From: an uncultured Flavobacteriaceae bacterium
GTDB taxonomy: Bacteria > Bacteroidota > Bacteroidia > Flavobacteriales > Flavobacteriaceae
Assembly (NCBI GenBank): GCA_937944485.1
Contig: CALDYU010000013.1
Coordinates: forward strand, 1 to 64,000
Reading direction: 5' to 3'
Length of the DNA stretch: 64,000 nucleotides
The notes below the pieces were generated by a model. The model was given only the letters and a program-made list of their open reading frames with translations, was not told the DNA's origin and did not search any database. Both the position numbers and the translations under genes were made by a program. This document shows, piece after piece, positions 30,366 through 41,253 of this stretch (its first letter is position 1; every line of letters begins with the position of its first letter).

Positions 30366-31342
30366 TAATCTAACGATTGATTTTCTTGCGACGCAATTTT
30401 TAGCATATCTTCAAATTCTTTGAGCGTTAAGCTTCCATAATAGAAATTGATAGGGTTAATTCGCTCTTTGCCTTTCCAGACTTCGTAATGAAGATGCGGA
30501 GCTTCAGAACGCCCTGTATTACCTACAAACCCAATGAGGTCACCACGTTTTACTTTCTGGCCTTTCTTAACATTGTACTTACTCAAATGGGCATAAATGC
30601 TTTTGTAGTCGTAGCCATGGTCAATGCGAATATGTTTTCCGAAGCCAGGAGAATTATTATCTGCTCTAATTATTTTTCCATCTCCCGAGGCATAAATAGG
30701 AGTGCCGCGCGGAGCGGTAAAATCCATACCACGATGCATTTTACGAGCCTTTGTAAATGGGTCAGATCGCCAACCGTAACCTGAGGCCATTCTAGTTAAA
30801 TCTTCGTTATTAATTGGTTGAATAGCTGGTATAGCATGTAAAAATTTTTCTTTTTCTTTGGCTAAAAGGGCGATTTCATCTAATGATTTCGATTGAATAG
30901 CCATTTGTTTTTTAATTATTTCTAAACGTTTAACAGCTGCGATAATCATTTCTGAATTCTTATAACCCTCTAAGGGCTTGTAGCGATTGACTCCTCCAAA
31001 TCCCGCTTTTCGTTGTTCTTCGGGTATAGGGTTAGCTTCAAAATATAAGCGATAAATATTATTGTCACGGTCCTCAATATTATTTAATACCTCTCCCATC
31101 TGCTTCATGTCTTTATTTATCAATTCTAATTGAAGCTCTAGATTACTAAGTTCTCGTTGTAAGGATAGCTCTTTAGGGGTATTGACAAGATTAGTATTGA
31201 GTAATAAAATAAGACAAAAAAGGCCAAATAAAGCAGCACCCAAAATGAACAAACCTATATTGCGATAGCGTTTTGACTTTTTAGGTTCAATCTTGCGATA
31301 CGATAGGGTATCAGGATCGTAATAGTATTTAACTTTAGACAT
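30365..31342 (-). CDS. M23 family metallopeptidase
   Basis: MASGYGWRSDPFTKARKMHRGMDFTAPRGTPIYASGDGKI...HLHYEVW. Confidence 0.95.
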   Translation of the reverse strand: MSKVKYYYDPDTLSYRKIEPKKSKRYRNIGLFILGAALFGLFCLILLLNTNLVNTPKELSLQRELSNLELQLELINKDMKQMGEVLNNIEDRDNNIYRLYFEANPIPEEQRKAGFGGVNRYKPLEGYKNSEMIIAAVKRLEIIKKQMAIQSKSLDEIALLAKEKEKFLHAIPAIQPINNEDLTRMASGYGWRSDPFTKARKMHRGMDFTAPRGTPIYASGDGKIIRADNNSPGFGKHIRIDHGYDYKSIYAHLSKYNVKKGQKVKRGDLIGFVGNTGRSEAPHLHYEVWKGKERINPINFYYGSLTLKEFEDMLKIASQENQSLD

Positions 31343-31443
31343 GAATGTATTTTATCCTATTTTTGTTTCGTTTTTACACCACTAACAAAGATAAAAATAG
31401 TTTTGTAGAAACGGTTAAAAATCGTAAAACTTACCCTAATTAT

Positions 31444-34083
31444 ATGACTTCCAACGAAATAAGGAATCAATTTTTAAATTTTTTCAAAACAAAAAGCCAT
31501 AAAATAGTGCCTTCTGCGCCTATGGTTTTGAAAGATGATCCTACGTTGATGTTCACCAATGCAGGCATGGTGCCTTTTAAAGAATTTTTTTTAGGTAACA
31601 GTCCAATAAAACATGCCCGCGTAGCTAATTCGCAAAAGTGTTTGCGGGTTAGTGGCAAACATAATGATTTGGAGGAAGTAGGTAAAGACACCTATCACCA
31701 CACCATGTTTGAAATGTTAGGCAATTGGAGTTTTGGTGACCCTTCTGGCACTGATACGGAAGGGTATTTTAAGAAAGAAGCAATTGCCTGGGGCTGGGAG
31801 TTTTTAACCGATGTGTTGAAAATTGATAAGAACAGCCTATATGTTTCGGTTTTCGAAGGAAGTAAAGATGCTGATAATCTAGAAATGGATTCAGAAGCCT
31901 ATGATCTTTGGAAAGGCATTGTACCTGAAAGCCATATCATTATGGGTAATAAAAAGGATAACTTTTGGGAAATGGGTGAACAAGGGCCGTGTGGTCCCTG
32001 CTCTGAAATTCATGTAGATCTGCGATCAGATGCTGAAAAAGCAAAAGTACCTGGGGCATCATTGGTCAATCAAGACGATCCATTAGTGGTTGAAATATGG
32101 AATCTCGTTTTCATGCAATTTAATCGAAAAGCAGATGGTACCTTAGAATTATTGCCAGCAAAACATGTAGATACTGGAATGGGTTTTGAGCGTTTATGCA
32201 TGGCTTTACAAGGGGTAAAATCGAATTATGACACTGATGTTTTTACGCCTATTATTAGAGAAATAGAAACCATTACGAATTCTAAATATGGTACGAACGA
32301 AGAAATCGATATTGCTATTCGGGTAATTGCCGATCATATTCGCGCCGTTTCTTTTTCAATTGCTGATGGGCAATTGCCTAGTAACACTGGAGCTGGCTAT
32401 GTAATACGTCGTATTCTTAGAAGAGCGATTCGCTATGGCTTTACTTTTCTGAATACGAAACAACCCTTTATGTATCGTTTGGTACAAGTATTAGCCGAAT
32501 CGATGGGTAAAGCTTTTTCAGAGCTGAAAGAGCAACAACAACTGATAGAAAATGTTATTAAGGAGGAAGAGCATTCCTTTTTGAAAACATTAGAACACGG
32601 TTTGGTGCTATTAGATAGCATAATTGCCAATACAAAAGAAGCCAAAATTGATGGTAGAAAGGCTTTCGAATTGTATGATACCTATGGGTTTCCAATAGAT
32701 TTAACCGCTTTGATTTTAAGAGAAAAGGGGTATAATTTAGATGAGACGGGCTTTGACTTAGCGATGCAAGAACAAAAGAATCGTTCAAAATCAGCTTCAG
32801 CGACCTCAAAAGAAGATTGGACAATAGTAACGGATGAAGCATCTCAAGAATTTGTAGGCTATGACCTTTTAGAAGCCAATGTAACTTTGGTAAAATATAG
32901 AAAAGTCTCTTCAAAGAAAGAGGGTGACCAGTATCAATTGGTATTTAATTTAACTCCCTTTTATGCTGAGGGCGGAGGTCAAGTGGGTGATAAAGGGTAT
33001 TTAGAAGCTGCTAATGGTGATGTAGTTTATATTGTAGATACCAAAAAAGAGAATAACGAGATTGTTCATTTTTCGAAGAATTTACCAAAAAAAATAGCAG
33101 GTACTTTTAAGGCAGTAGTTGATAAAAAACAACGGCATCGCACAGAAGCAAACCATACGGCCACTCATTTACTTCATCAAGCGCTTAGAGAAGTACTAGG
33201 AACCCATGTGACGCAAAAAGGTTCGGCCGTACATTCTAAATATTTGCGTTTTGATTTTTCACATTTTTCAAAACTAACGGTACAAGAATTACGCGATGTT
33301 GAAAATTTTGTCAATGCCCGTATAGAAGGGCAATTGCCTTTTGAAGAAAATAGAAGCGTACCTATGGAAAAAGCGGTTCAAGAAGGCGCTATGGCTCTGT
33401 TTGGTGAAAAGTATGGCGATACGGTAAGAACCGTTCGTTTTGGGCAGTCCATTGAGCTTTGCGGTGGTACGCACGTGAAAAATACAGGTGAAATATGGCA
33501 TTTTAAAATTAAATCGGAAAGTGCCGTCGCTGCGGGAATTCGTAGAATTGAAGCAATCACTAGTGATGCTGTTAAAGATTTCTATTTCGAGAATAATCGA
33601 ACCTTATATGAAATAAAAGACTTGCTGAACAATGCTCAAAATCCTGTGAAAGCAGTTACTGCATTGCAAGATGAAAATACAAAACTCAAAAAAGAAGTCG
33701 AACAACTATTAAAAGATAAAGCAAAAAACATCAAGGGTCAATTACTTCAAGAACTTGAAGAGGTAAATGGCGTACATTTTTTAGCTAAAAAACTAGATTT
33801 AGATGCTGCAGGGATTAAAGATCTTTCTTTTGAAATGGGGCAAAATAGAGAAAATCTCTTCTTACTTTTTGCCGCTGATCAGAATGGTAAAGCTTTGTTA
33901 TCCTGTTATATTTCTAAAGAATTGGTAGCTGAGCGCAATTTAAACGCAGGTACGATTGTTCGAGAGTTAGGGAAATTCATTCAAGGTGGTGGTGGCGGAC
34001 AAGCTTTCTTTGCGACTGCTGGAGGGAAAAATACCGCAGGCATTCAAGAGGCACTTCAACAAGTAAAAACCTACATCGAATAG
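31444..34083 (+). CDS. alaS: Alanine--tRNA ligase
   Basis: [51 protein letters not shown]; start moved from 31345 to 31444 to match the canonical N-terminus. Confidence 0.97.
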   Translation: MTSNEIRNQFLNFFKTKSHKIVPSAPMVLKDDPTLMFTNAGMVPFKEFFLGNSPIKHARVANSQKCLRVSGKHNDLEEVGKDTYHHTMFEMLGNWSFGDPSGTDTEGYFKKEAIAWGWEFLTDVLKIDKNSLYVSVFEGSKDADNLEMDSEAYDLWKGIVPESHIIMGNKKDNFWEMGEQGPCGPCSEIHVDLRSDAEKAKVPGASLVNQDDPLVVEIWNLVFMQFNRKADGTLELLPAKHVDTGMGFERLCMALQGVKSNYDTDVFTPIIREIETITNSKYGTNEEIDIAIRVIADHIRAVSFSIADGQLPSNTGAGYVIRRILRRAIRYGFTFLNTKQPFMYRLVQVLAESMGKAFSELKEQQQLIENVIKEEEHSFLKTLEHGLVLLDSIIANTKEAKIDGRKAFELYDTYGFPIDLTALILREKGYNLDETGFDLAMQEQKNRSKSASATSKEDWTIVTDEASQEFVGYDLLEANVTLVKYRKVSSKKEGDQYQLVFNLTPFYAEGGGQVGDKGYLEAANGDVVYIVDTKKENNEIVHFSKNLPKKIAGTFKAVVDKKQRHRTEANHTATHLLHQALREVLGTHVTQKGSAVHSKYLRFDFSHFSKLTVQELRDVENFVNARIEGQLPFEENRSVPMEKAVQEGAMALFGEKYGDTVRTVRFGQSIELCGGTHVKNTGEIWHFKIKSESAVAAGIRRIEAITSDAVKDFYFENNRTLYEIKDLLNNAQNPVKAVTALQDENTKLKKEVEQLLKDKAKNIKGQLLQELEEVNGVHFLAKKLDLDAAGIKDLSFEMGQNRENLFLLFAADQNGKALLSCYISKELVAERNLNAGTIVRELGKFIQGGGGGQAFFATAGGKNTAGIQEALQQVKTYIE

Positions 34084-34147
34084 GTATATAGAATACAATA
34101 TATTTAGGTTAAATGGGTTAATTGTAAACCAACAAAAACATTTAACC

Positions 34148-35194
34148 ATGAAAAACTACTGTATTGCCCTATTATTACTACTTAGCTTTGCTGCCCATTC
34201 TCAAATTTCTTTTGGTGCCAGGCATGTAGGTAAACCTGTAAAATTAAAAAAAGAAGATATTGCCAAATTTAAGGCTACTACCACCATTTTCGTCCTATCT
34301 GATATTATCGATAGAGTGGAGTACGAGAAGATTTTAAAAGAAACTTGGACCGTTACACCTTATAAGATTATTTCAAAAGATGAGTATAATCTTTTTGATA
34401 TGTACCGCGAAAACTATTCATTTGGTGAGCTAATGGGGTATAAAACCATGAAGCAGATGAAATCAGGAGCCGTGGTTACAAGGCTTCACACCTATTTTAA
34501 TGTGGGAGTTTATGATGCTGAAGAAATTGATAAAAAATTAAAGAAAGTTAAAGGTAAAAACCCTGAAAAAAAGAAAAAGAAGATCAACAGCATTTTTATG
34601 GGAAATAAAAAGGCAATCGCTAAATTTTATTTATTTCCTACGGATGAGTTTGTTGCGGAAGCATTGACTGAAGAAAGAGAAATTATTGCTGAAAGCATGT
34701 ACACCAAAGATGTTTTCTTTAATTATACGACAGGCATGTTAAAAAACTATTTTCAAAAAACGAATGATTTAATTGCTGCTGAAGAGACCTATTGGATGTA
34801 TGAAAAGGATAGCAATAAAGAAGAACTCGCGAGTTTAACATCAAATACCCTATATATTCCTGACTATATTACCAAAAAAACAGACGCCTGGAGCGGGGGA
34901 ATTTTCAATAGAGATAACGATGAAATTAAAAAGTTGTTCAAAGACTACGAACACAATTACGAGTTTATTACTAGAGAAGATTTAGATACCGCAATAGCAA
35001 ATAACAAGGCATTTTATTATTTGAGATACATTCGAGTTAACGCCGAAAGATTTGCTCAAGTAGTGAACGCCAAAACAGGCGAAGTTATTTACCGAGACTA
35101 TTTTCCTGGGTTATTTAGTTATAATTTAAAGGCTAAAAATTTAGGAGCATTAAGTAAGAGTATAACTCGATCAAAAAAGAAATTAGCAAAATAA
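34148..35194 (+). CDS. Secreted hypothetical protein, paralogue 1
   Basis: Signal peptide; TTIFVLSDIIDRVEYEKILKETWTVTPYKII shared with the next gene. Confidence 0.85.
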   Translation: MKNYCIALLLLLSFAAHSQISFGARHVGKPVKLKKEDIAKFKATTTIFVLSDIIDRVEYEKILKETWTVTPYKIISKDEYNLFDMYRENYSFGELMGYKTMKQMKSGAVVTRLHTYFNVGVYDAEEIDKKLKKVKGKNPEKKKKKINSIFMGNKKAIAKFYLFPTDEFVAEALTEEREIIAESMYTKDVFFNYTTGMLKNYFQKTNDLIAAEETYWMYEKDSNKEELASLTSNTLYIPDYITKKTDAWSGGIFNRDNDEIKKLFKDYEHNYEFITREDLDTAIANNKAFYYLRYIRVNAERFAQVVNAKTGEVIYRDYFPGLFSYNLKAKNLGALSKSITRSKKKLAK

Positions 35195-35215
35195 AGTACT
35201 TTAACACTTAAGACT

Positions 35216-35252
35216 AAAGCCCCAAAAGTATATTCTTCTTTGGGGCTTTTTC
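35216..35252 (+). terminator. Rho-independent terminator
   Basis: AAAGCCCCAAA...TTTGGGGCTTTTTC. Confidence 0.85.
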
Positions 35253-35418
35253 TTTAAATGCAATGCTGATTATCTTGAAAAACTGAGATATAACTTGTTT
35301 TCGATGTTTTACTTCTTCTATCTGTGAATTACCACTTCTAGTTTAAAAAAGGAATGGGTTTTGCAATAAAACATAGCGAAATCATGTTTTATAATAACCA
35401 ATTTCAACTCGTATAGTC

Positions 35419-36453
35419 ATGAAAAAATACATTCTTTTGATATGCACCCTTGTTAGCTGTATGGCTTTTTCTCAGATAGAAGTAGGAGCTAAGCGTTATG
35501 GGCGATCGTCTCCTATTAATCCAGAAGTACTTCAAAAGTTTAAAAATTCAACGACCCTTTTTGTATTGCCAGACTGGATTGATGAAGCGTCTTATGAGGC
35601 GATTTTAAAAGAAGTATGGACGGTTACTCCGTATAAATTAATGGCATTTGAAGATTATGAAATTCTAGATTTGTATGAAGAAAACTACTCGTTTGTAACA
35701 TTCGATTTTCATAAGAAAAAAAGAAAAAATTCAACAGGTAATAGTGTTACTGCTTTTTACGCTTATATTGATCTTAGCTTGTATAATGCGGCTGGGATTA
35801 ATACCCGTAAAAATAAATTTGATAAAAGAGTAATTGACCAGAAAATGCCGCATATTCTGAAGGCAAACAGAACCTCATTAGCAAAATGTTATTTGTACCC
35901 TAATGAGGAGTTTATCAAAGTAGCTGTAAAGGGTAAGCGATTGGGCGTTTTAGAGAGTATGTATGCCCAGAATGTCTATTATAATTATTCGGAAGGCTTA
36001 TTAAAGAATTATTTACAAAAAGTACATAGTCTTATTCTTAAGGGGAATACCTATTCGCTTGAAAAGAAAGATCATCACGCTACAAAACTTTCCAAATTAA
36101 TTACAGGTACACTCTATCTTCCAGCATATACAACATTAAAAACCAATATTCTCAAAGCTCAAGTAAATCCCAGAAATGAAAAGGAAATTAAAAATCTATT
36201 ACAGCCATATAAATATGCGTACACAACGATTTCTGACCAAGCTTTGAGCACCGCCATTTTGAATAAAGAAGATATCAACTATTTGCGTTATGTGCGTATC
36301 GATGACGAAAGCTACGTTCAAGTGGTTAATGCATTGACGGGAGATGTAATTTATAGAGATTACTATACAGGCGTAAGCTATAATTTAAAACCAAAAAATT
36401 TCGAGTACCTTAGTGAGGTAATTGCGCAAACCCATAACCGGAGAGCCAAATAG
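35419..36453 (+). CDS. Secreted hypothetical protein, paralogue 2
   Basis: Signal peptide; TTLFVLPDWIDEASYEAILKEVWTVTPYKLM; C-terminal YLRYVRIDDESYVQVVNALTGDVIYRDYYTG matches paralogue 1. Confidence 0.85.
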   Translation: MKKYILLICTLVSCMAFSQIEVGAKRYGRSSPINPEVLQKFKNSTTLFVLPDWIDEASYEAILKEVWTVTPYKLMAFEDYEILDLYEENYSFVTFDFHKKKRKNSTGNSVTAFYAYIDLSLYNAAGINTRKNKFDKRVIDQKMPHILKANRTSLAKCYLYPNEEFIKVAVKGKRLGVLESMYAQNVYYNYSEGLLKNYLQKVHSLILKGNTYSLEKKDHHATKLSKLITGTLYLPAYTTLKTNILKAQVNPRNEKEIKNLLQPYKYAYTTISDQALSTAILNKEDINYLRYVRIDDESYVQVVNALTGDVIYRDYYTGVSYNLKPKNFEYLSEVIAQTHNRRAK

Positions 36454-36465
36454 CCTTACGAATCA

Positions 36466-37422
36466 ATGAAATTTCGTACTGAAATTGCTTTAGCGAAAGC
36501 CCTAAATCAAATTGACTTTAAAAGCCATATTTTGATTTTGGGCTCTTGTTTTGCACAACATATAGGGCAGAAATTTGAGTATTACAAGTTTCAATCGGTG
36601 CAAAACCCTTTAGGTATTGTTTTTCACCCTATTGCCGTTGAACAACTAATCACAAGGGCGATTGAAAATAAGCGATATACCCAAGAGGACTTGTTTCTAC
36701 AGAACGAACGTTGGCATTGTTTTGATGCGCATTCGGTATGCAGTGATACTTCCCCAGAAAAACTGCTTGAAAAACTTAATTGGGGTATAGAACATACTCT
36801 TTTGCAAGCCCAAAGAGCATCTCATATTATAATTACCCTAGGTACCGCATGGGTATATCGCCATATTGAAAAAGATCATATCGTTGCTAATTGTCATAAA
36901 GTACCTCAGGCGGCTTTTAAAAAGGAATTGTTGCCTATACCTACTATTGAAAAAGGTTTACAAAAGAGCATCGATACTATTAGGTCTATTAACAAAAATG
37001 TTCATTTTATTTTTACGGTTTCGCCCATTCGTCATTTAAAAGACGGTTTTGTAGAAAATCAACAAAGTAAGGCGCATTTAATTACGGCAATTCATAATGT
37101 GATTCGTGATGCTAATGCTTCCATAAATTACTTTCCCAGTTATGAGATTATGCTCGATGAGCTAAGAGATTATCGTTTTTATAAAGCCGATATGTTACAT
37201 CCGAATGAGGTGGCCATATCTTATATCTGGAAAAGGTTTGAAGAAGTTTGGATTACACCACCAGCACTTCCGATTATGGAAAAAATTAAGGCGATACAGC
37301 AAGGACTACAGCACCGCCCTTTTAATCCGAAGTCAAAAGAATATCAGTCTTTTATCAATTCCTTAGAAGGTAAAATACAGCAGCTAAAAAAGGAATATCC
37401 ATTTATGACATTCGATCTATGA
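36466..37422 (+). CDS. GSCFA domain protein
   Basis: ILILGSCFAQHIGQKFEYYKFQSVQNPLGIVFHP. Confidence 0.93.
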   Translation: MKFRTEIALAKALNQIDFKSHILILGSCFAQHIGQKFEYYKFQSVQNPLGIVFHPIAVEQLITRAIENKRYTQEDLFLQNERWHCFDAHSVCSDTSPEKLLEKLNWGIEHTLLQAQRASHIIITLGTAWVYRHIEKDHIVANCHKVPQAAFKKELLPIPTIEKGLQKSIDTIRSINKNVHFIFTVSPIRHLKDGFVENQQSKAHLITAIHNVIRDANASINYFPSYEIMLDELRDYRFYKADMLHPNEVAISYIWKRFEEVWITPPALPIMEKIKAIQQGLQHRPFNPKSKEYQSFINSLEGKIQQLKKEYPFMTFDL

Positions 37423-38045
37423 AAAAAATAGGCATTGGTTTCGGTATCGCAATAGTGATGGTATTGCTATTTCGTTCTTGTTTTAGTACTTCTAGTGAAG
37501 AAGCGATTTTAAAGGAAAATTCAATGTTAATTCAAGAGCAAATTGCTAATGTGTCGAAATTAGTAGTTAGTGAAGGACATTTTGCTGAGGTATATAATTA
37601 TAAAGATTCTCAAAAGCTATTCGGAGATTTAATATCGGCTGATAAGAAAGCTTTGGTGGTTGTAAATGCCGAAGTTACTGTGCAATATGACTTGCGTAAA
37701 ATGAAGGTTGAAATTGATGCATCTGAAAAAACGGTTTATATACGAAGTATTCCAGAGCCAGAAATAAAAATTAATCCTGATTTTGAATATTATGATGTTT
37801 CCGCTGATTTTTTAAATCCTTTTGTAGCAGACGATTATAATCGGATAAAAAATAACGTCAAGAACTCCCTAATGCGCAAAATAGAGGCATCTTCATTAAA
37901 GACTAATGCCAGCAATCGATTGATGAGTGAATTATCAAGGTTTTATGTTTTAACGAATGCCTTGGAATGGAAACTTGTATATGAGGGTCAGAAAATAAAG
38001 GAGTTAGATGATTTTAAACTAACTAACGAGACTTTCATCTACTAA
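37419..38045 (+). CDS. DUF4230 family protein
   Basis: N-terminal TM; KLVVSEGHFAEVYNYKDSQ...KALVVVNAEVTVQYDLRKMKVEID. Confidence 0.8.
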   Translation: MKKIGIGFGIAIVMVLLFRSCFSTSSEEAILKENSMLIQEQIANVSKLVVSEGHFAEVYNYKDSQKLFGDLISADKKALVVVNAEVTVQYDLRKMKVEIDASEKTVYIRSIPEPEIKINPDFEYYDVSADFLNPFVADDYNRIKNNVKNSLMRKIEASSLKTNASNRLMSELSRFYVLTNALEWKLVYEGQKIKELDDFKLTNETFIY

Positions 38046-39770
38046 TTTTAATCCATCGTCGATTAGTTGACCTACTTGCGGATTGTTCCGTTTCACATTT
38101 TGTAAATGTGCAGCAATGGCATCGGCAAAATCATAATCTCCATTTGTTTTAGCCAATTCATAGAGCTCTACAGACAATAGCCAATCTTCTGGAAATTCTT
38201 CACAAATCTGTTGAAAAACTTTATGACGAGAAATGGTAGTATTAGCTCCTTCTCGATAATCTCTGATTTGACGATAGTACTGCTCATGCCGCTTTTCTTG
38301 CTCAGAAGCGTTTGATGCTTGAGTAGTACTTGTTATTTCATGGTTGACCAAATCAAAACTCTGTAAATCTGCAGGGCCGTTGAAAGCAGCAACAATATCT
38401 TGACCAATGGCCATATTGTATAATCGGTTGCCTGATTCGAAAAGGATATCGTTATTATGCGTTACTACGCAATCTTTGAAAGTAACTAATATGATTTCTC
38501 CCTTTAAATTACGGGTTCCAGTTATAATTTCTCCTTTGATGATGACACCACCTTCAAATTCAAGGGTAATTGTTTGGCCTTCAAAGATGTTATACGCCTT
38601 TAAGTCTCGCGGACTCATGTCTTCAATGGCTAAATTGATACCTTTTAATTTTCCTATAGGAGAGCCAAAACCATCATAATGGTTTTTTGTTCCATGACCT
38701 ACGAGCTCTTTTTCTCTAAAAGAGAGAGCCGTGGGACCAATAGTTTGAAAAAATACTGGTTTGTTTTCATGAGAGATAACCGCTTCAAAATTACCAGAAA
38801 CTTGCAGACCTGTACTTAATTCAATCGTACCTAATTCTTTTGAATTAATTAGTTTTTGAATACCAGTAAGTCCACCAGTACGCAATGCCATAGTATTCGC
38901 AAATTCTTCTAAAACCTGGCTCAAATAAGCAAAATCAGGAGTCACAAAAAGTTGAGGTTGTGGTTTGGTAATATCAAAAGAAGTGTGAGCCGCTTCTATA
39001 CTGTAAGGCACTTTAACCACCTCGTCAGTCATGCACCAGGCACTTTCACCAATAGATGAGAGCAACCCCGCGCCATAAATTTTTGGCTGCTCAATGGTGC
39101 CGATTAATCCGTATTCCACCGTCCACCAATGCAAATTTCGAATTAATGCCATTTCACTGGGTTCACCCATATTATTTTGCAAATCTTCAATGAGCTTTTC
39201 AGCTTTTATAATCTCTGAATCAAGGGTTCCTGAAGCTTCTTTTATAATGGATAAGTGACGTACAGCTTCATACAACTCATAGTCTTTCGCACTAGAAATG
39301 GCTTTACAACCAATTTCGCCAAAACGTCTCAAATATTCTGCGTATTCAGGATTCGCAATTATCGGAGCATGACCAGCACCTTCATGAATAATATCTGGAG
39401 CAGGGGTATATTCAATATGATCTAATTGGCGAATATCGGAAGCGATCACCAGAACATTATACGCCTGAAACTCCATAAAAGCAGAGGGAGGAATAAATCC
39501 ATCTACCGCTACCGCAGCCCAGCCAATTTCCTCAAGAATGCGGTTCATGCCATACATATTGGGAATATGATCAATTGAAATTCCAGTTTTTTGAAGTCCG
39601 TCGAGGTACGATTTATGAGCAACCTTACTGAGGTAATCTACATTTTTACGCATCACATAGCGCCATACGGCTTGATCTACTGCTGAATAGTCCTCGTAAT
39701 TTTGAGGTTTAATAAATTGCTTCAGATGTTCAGGAAGCTTATCTAAAATAGGGTTGCTTTCGTAAGACAC
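38019..39770 (-). CDS. Phenylalanine 4-monooxygenase (AAAH family) with long C-terminal extension
   Basis: AAAH iron motif DIIHEGAGHAPIIANPEYAEYLRRFGEIG; 583 aa. Confidence 0.92.
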   Translation of the reverse strand: MSYESNPILDKLPEHLKQFIKPQNYEDYSAVDQAVWRYVMRKNVDYLSKVAHKSYLDGLQKTGISIDHIPNMYGMNRILEEIGWAAVAVDGFIPPSAFMEFQAYNVLVIASDIRQLDHIEYTPAPDIIHEGAGHAPIIANPEYAEYLRRFGEIGCKAISSAKDYELYEAVRHLSIIKEASGTLDSEIIKAEKLIEDLQNNMGEPSEMALIRNLHWWTVEYGLIGTIEQPKIYGAGLLSSIGESAWCMTDEVVKVPYSIEAAHTSFDITKPQPQLFVTPDFAYLSQVLEEFANTMALRTGGLTGIQKLINSKELGTIELSTGLQVSGNFEAVISHENKPVFFQTIGPTALSFREKELVGHGTKNHYDGFGSPIGKLKGINLAIEDMSPRDLKAYNIFEGQTITLEFEGGVIIKGEIITGTRNLKGEIILVTFKDCVVTHNNDILFESGNRLYNMAIGQDIVAAFNGPADLQSFDLVNHEITSTTQASNASEQEKRHEQYYRQIRDYREGANTTISRHKVFQQICEEFPEDWLLSVELYELAKTNGDYDFADAIAAHLQNVKRNNPQVGQLIDDGLKLVDESLVS

Positions 39771-39858
39771 TTGCTTTGATTTTTAGTAGAATACAACTTG
39801 ATTACAAAGGTACAAAATCGCTAACGAAAAAATATTGAAAATGATGCCCTGAACCCAT

Positions 39859-39886
39859 AAAAAAACCGCCCCTAAAGGCGGTATTT
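39859..39886 (-). terminator. Rho-independent terminator
   Basis: ACCGCCcctaaaGGCGGT with T-run on the minus strand. Confidence 0.75.
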
Positions 39887-39887
39887 C

Positions 39888-40466
39888 TTATTTAGATGCC
39901 ACTGCATCTGGGGGGTATTGCGTTAATATCTCTGAGACAAATTCTTGAATACGCATTTCTTTCTTTTCGATATTGCGACTGTTGTTTAATGTGCCAACTC
40001 CTTTTCCTTGCCAAACCAATTCTTTGTTTTTAGCATCAATAAGATCAATGTATAGCGATCCTTGTGTTCTAGTACTAACATTAGTACCGCCACCCCAGCC
40101 CCAACCAGGACCAAAACCGCCACCCCAGTAAAATGGACTCCAACCCCATCCGAAGCCACCGCCCCAGTAGTTGTTGTACACATCAACTTGCTCGCGTTCT
40201 TTTGTAAAAATACTAACCAGTAAATCGGGCTGTTGTGATTTCACAAAGCCTCTTGAGCTCATTTCCGTTTCAATGGCTCTTAAGATTCTTTTCTTATCTA
40301 AATCAGAAATTTGCGCTTTGTCAATACCTGTTTTGTAAAATGCATAGGATTTATAAGCGTTGAAATCTGCTTTCTTATCATAATCTGATAGCACGCGAAC
40401 CGAAGTGCACGAACTCATAAAAAGCAATATTAAGGCAGGTAATGCGAGATATTTAATTTTTTTCAT
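39888..40466 (-). CDS. DUF4136 lipoprotein
   Basis: LLFMSSCTSVRVLSDYDKKADFNAYKSYAFYKTG, Gly/Trp-rich centre. Confidence 0.88.
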   Translation of the reverse strand: MKKIKYLALPALILLFMSSCTSVRVLSDYDKKADFNAYKSYAFYKTGIDKAQISDLDKKRILRAIETEMSSRGFVKSQQPDLLVSIFTKEREQVDVYNNYWGGGFGWGWSPFYWGGGFGPGWGWGGGTNVSTRTQGSLYIDLIDAKNKELVWQGKGVGTLNNSRNIEKKEMRIQEFVSEILTQYPPDAVASK

Positions 40467-40546
40467 AACGAATTATTTTTTTGAAGTTAATCAGTACTTT
40501 AGTCACCGTAAAAAATATCAAAAACCATGCCGAACACTTATATTTA

Positions 40547-40708
<162 letters not shown>

Positions 40709-40911
40709 TCAATTTACTTTTCTATCGACGATCATTGCTTGTAAAATTAGTTGATTTTGTTGATAACACGACGCTAAACCTTTTCAAATAGGCATTTCAT
40801 GGGGCTTTATTGGTAATTTAACGGTCAAACACAATTGTTGGCAATATATTTGAGTTAAAAGCTATTGTTCTTGATTAATACTTAACTTTAAGAGTAGGTT
40901 ATTACCAATAT

Positions 40912-41235
40912 ATGATCGTAGTAATTAAACATTTATTTCGAAGAAATTACGTTGGCTTATCGCTTTGGCCTTTCATTATTTTAAAGAATAATGATTTAAA
41001 GAGTGATATTGTATTAATCAATCATGAAAAAATACATTTAAGACAGCAATTAGAATTACTGATTCTTCCTTTTTATGTGCTTTACATTGCAGAATGGTTA
41101 TTTAGAAGTTTCTTTTATTTAAGTTTTTATCGGGGATATCAAAATATAAGTTTTGAACGAGAAGCTTATGCGAATGAACACAATCTTAATTACACCAATG
41201 AACGTGGCGTATTTGATTTTATAAAATACCTATAG
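40912..41235 (+). CDS. Hypothetical membrane protein with HEKIHLRQQ motif
   Basis: VLINHEKIHLRQQLELLILPFYVLYIAEWLFR; start codon upstream context plausible. Confidence 0.7.
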   Translation: MIVVIKHLFRRNYVGLSLWPFIILKNNDLKSDIVLINHEKIHLRQQLELLILPFYVLYIAEWLFRSFFYLSFYRGYQNISFEREAYANEHNLNYTNERGVFDFIKYL

Positions 41236-41253
41236 GCGGGAAATTACAAGCAA

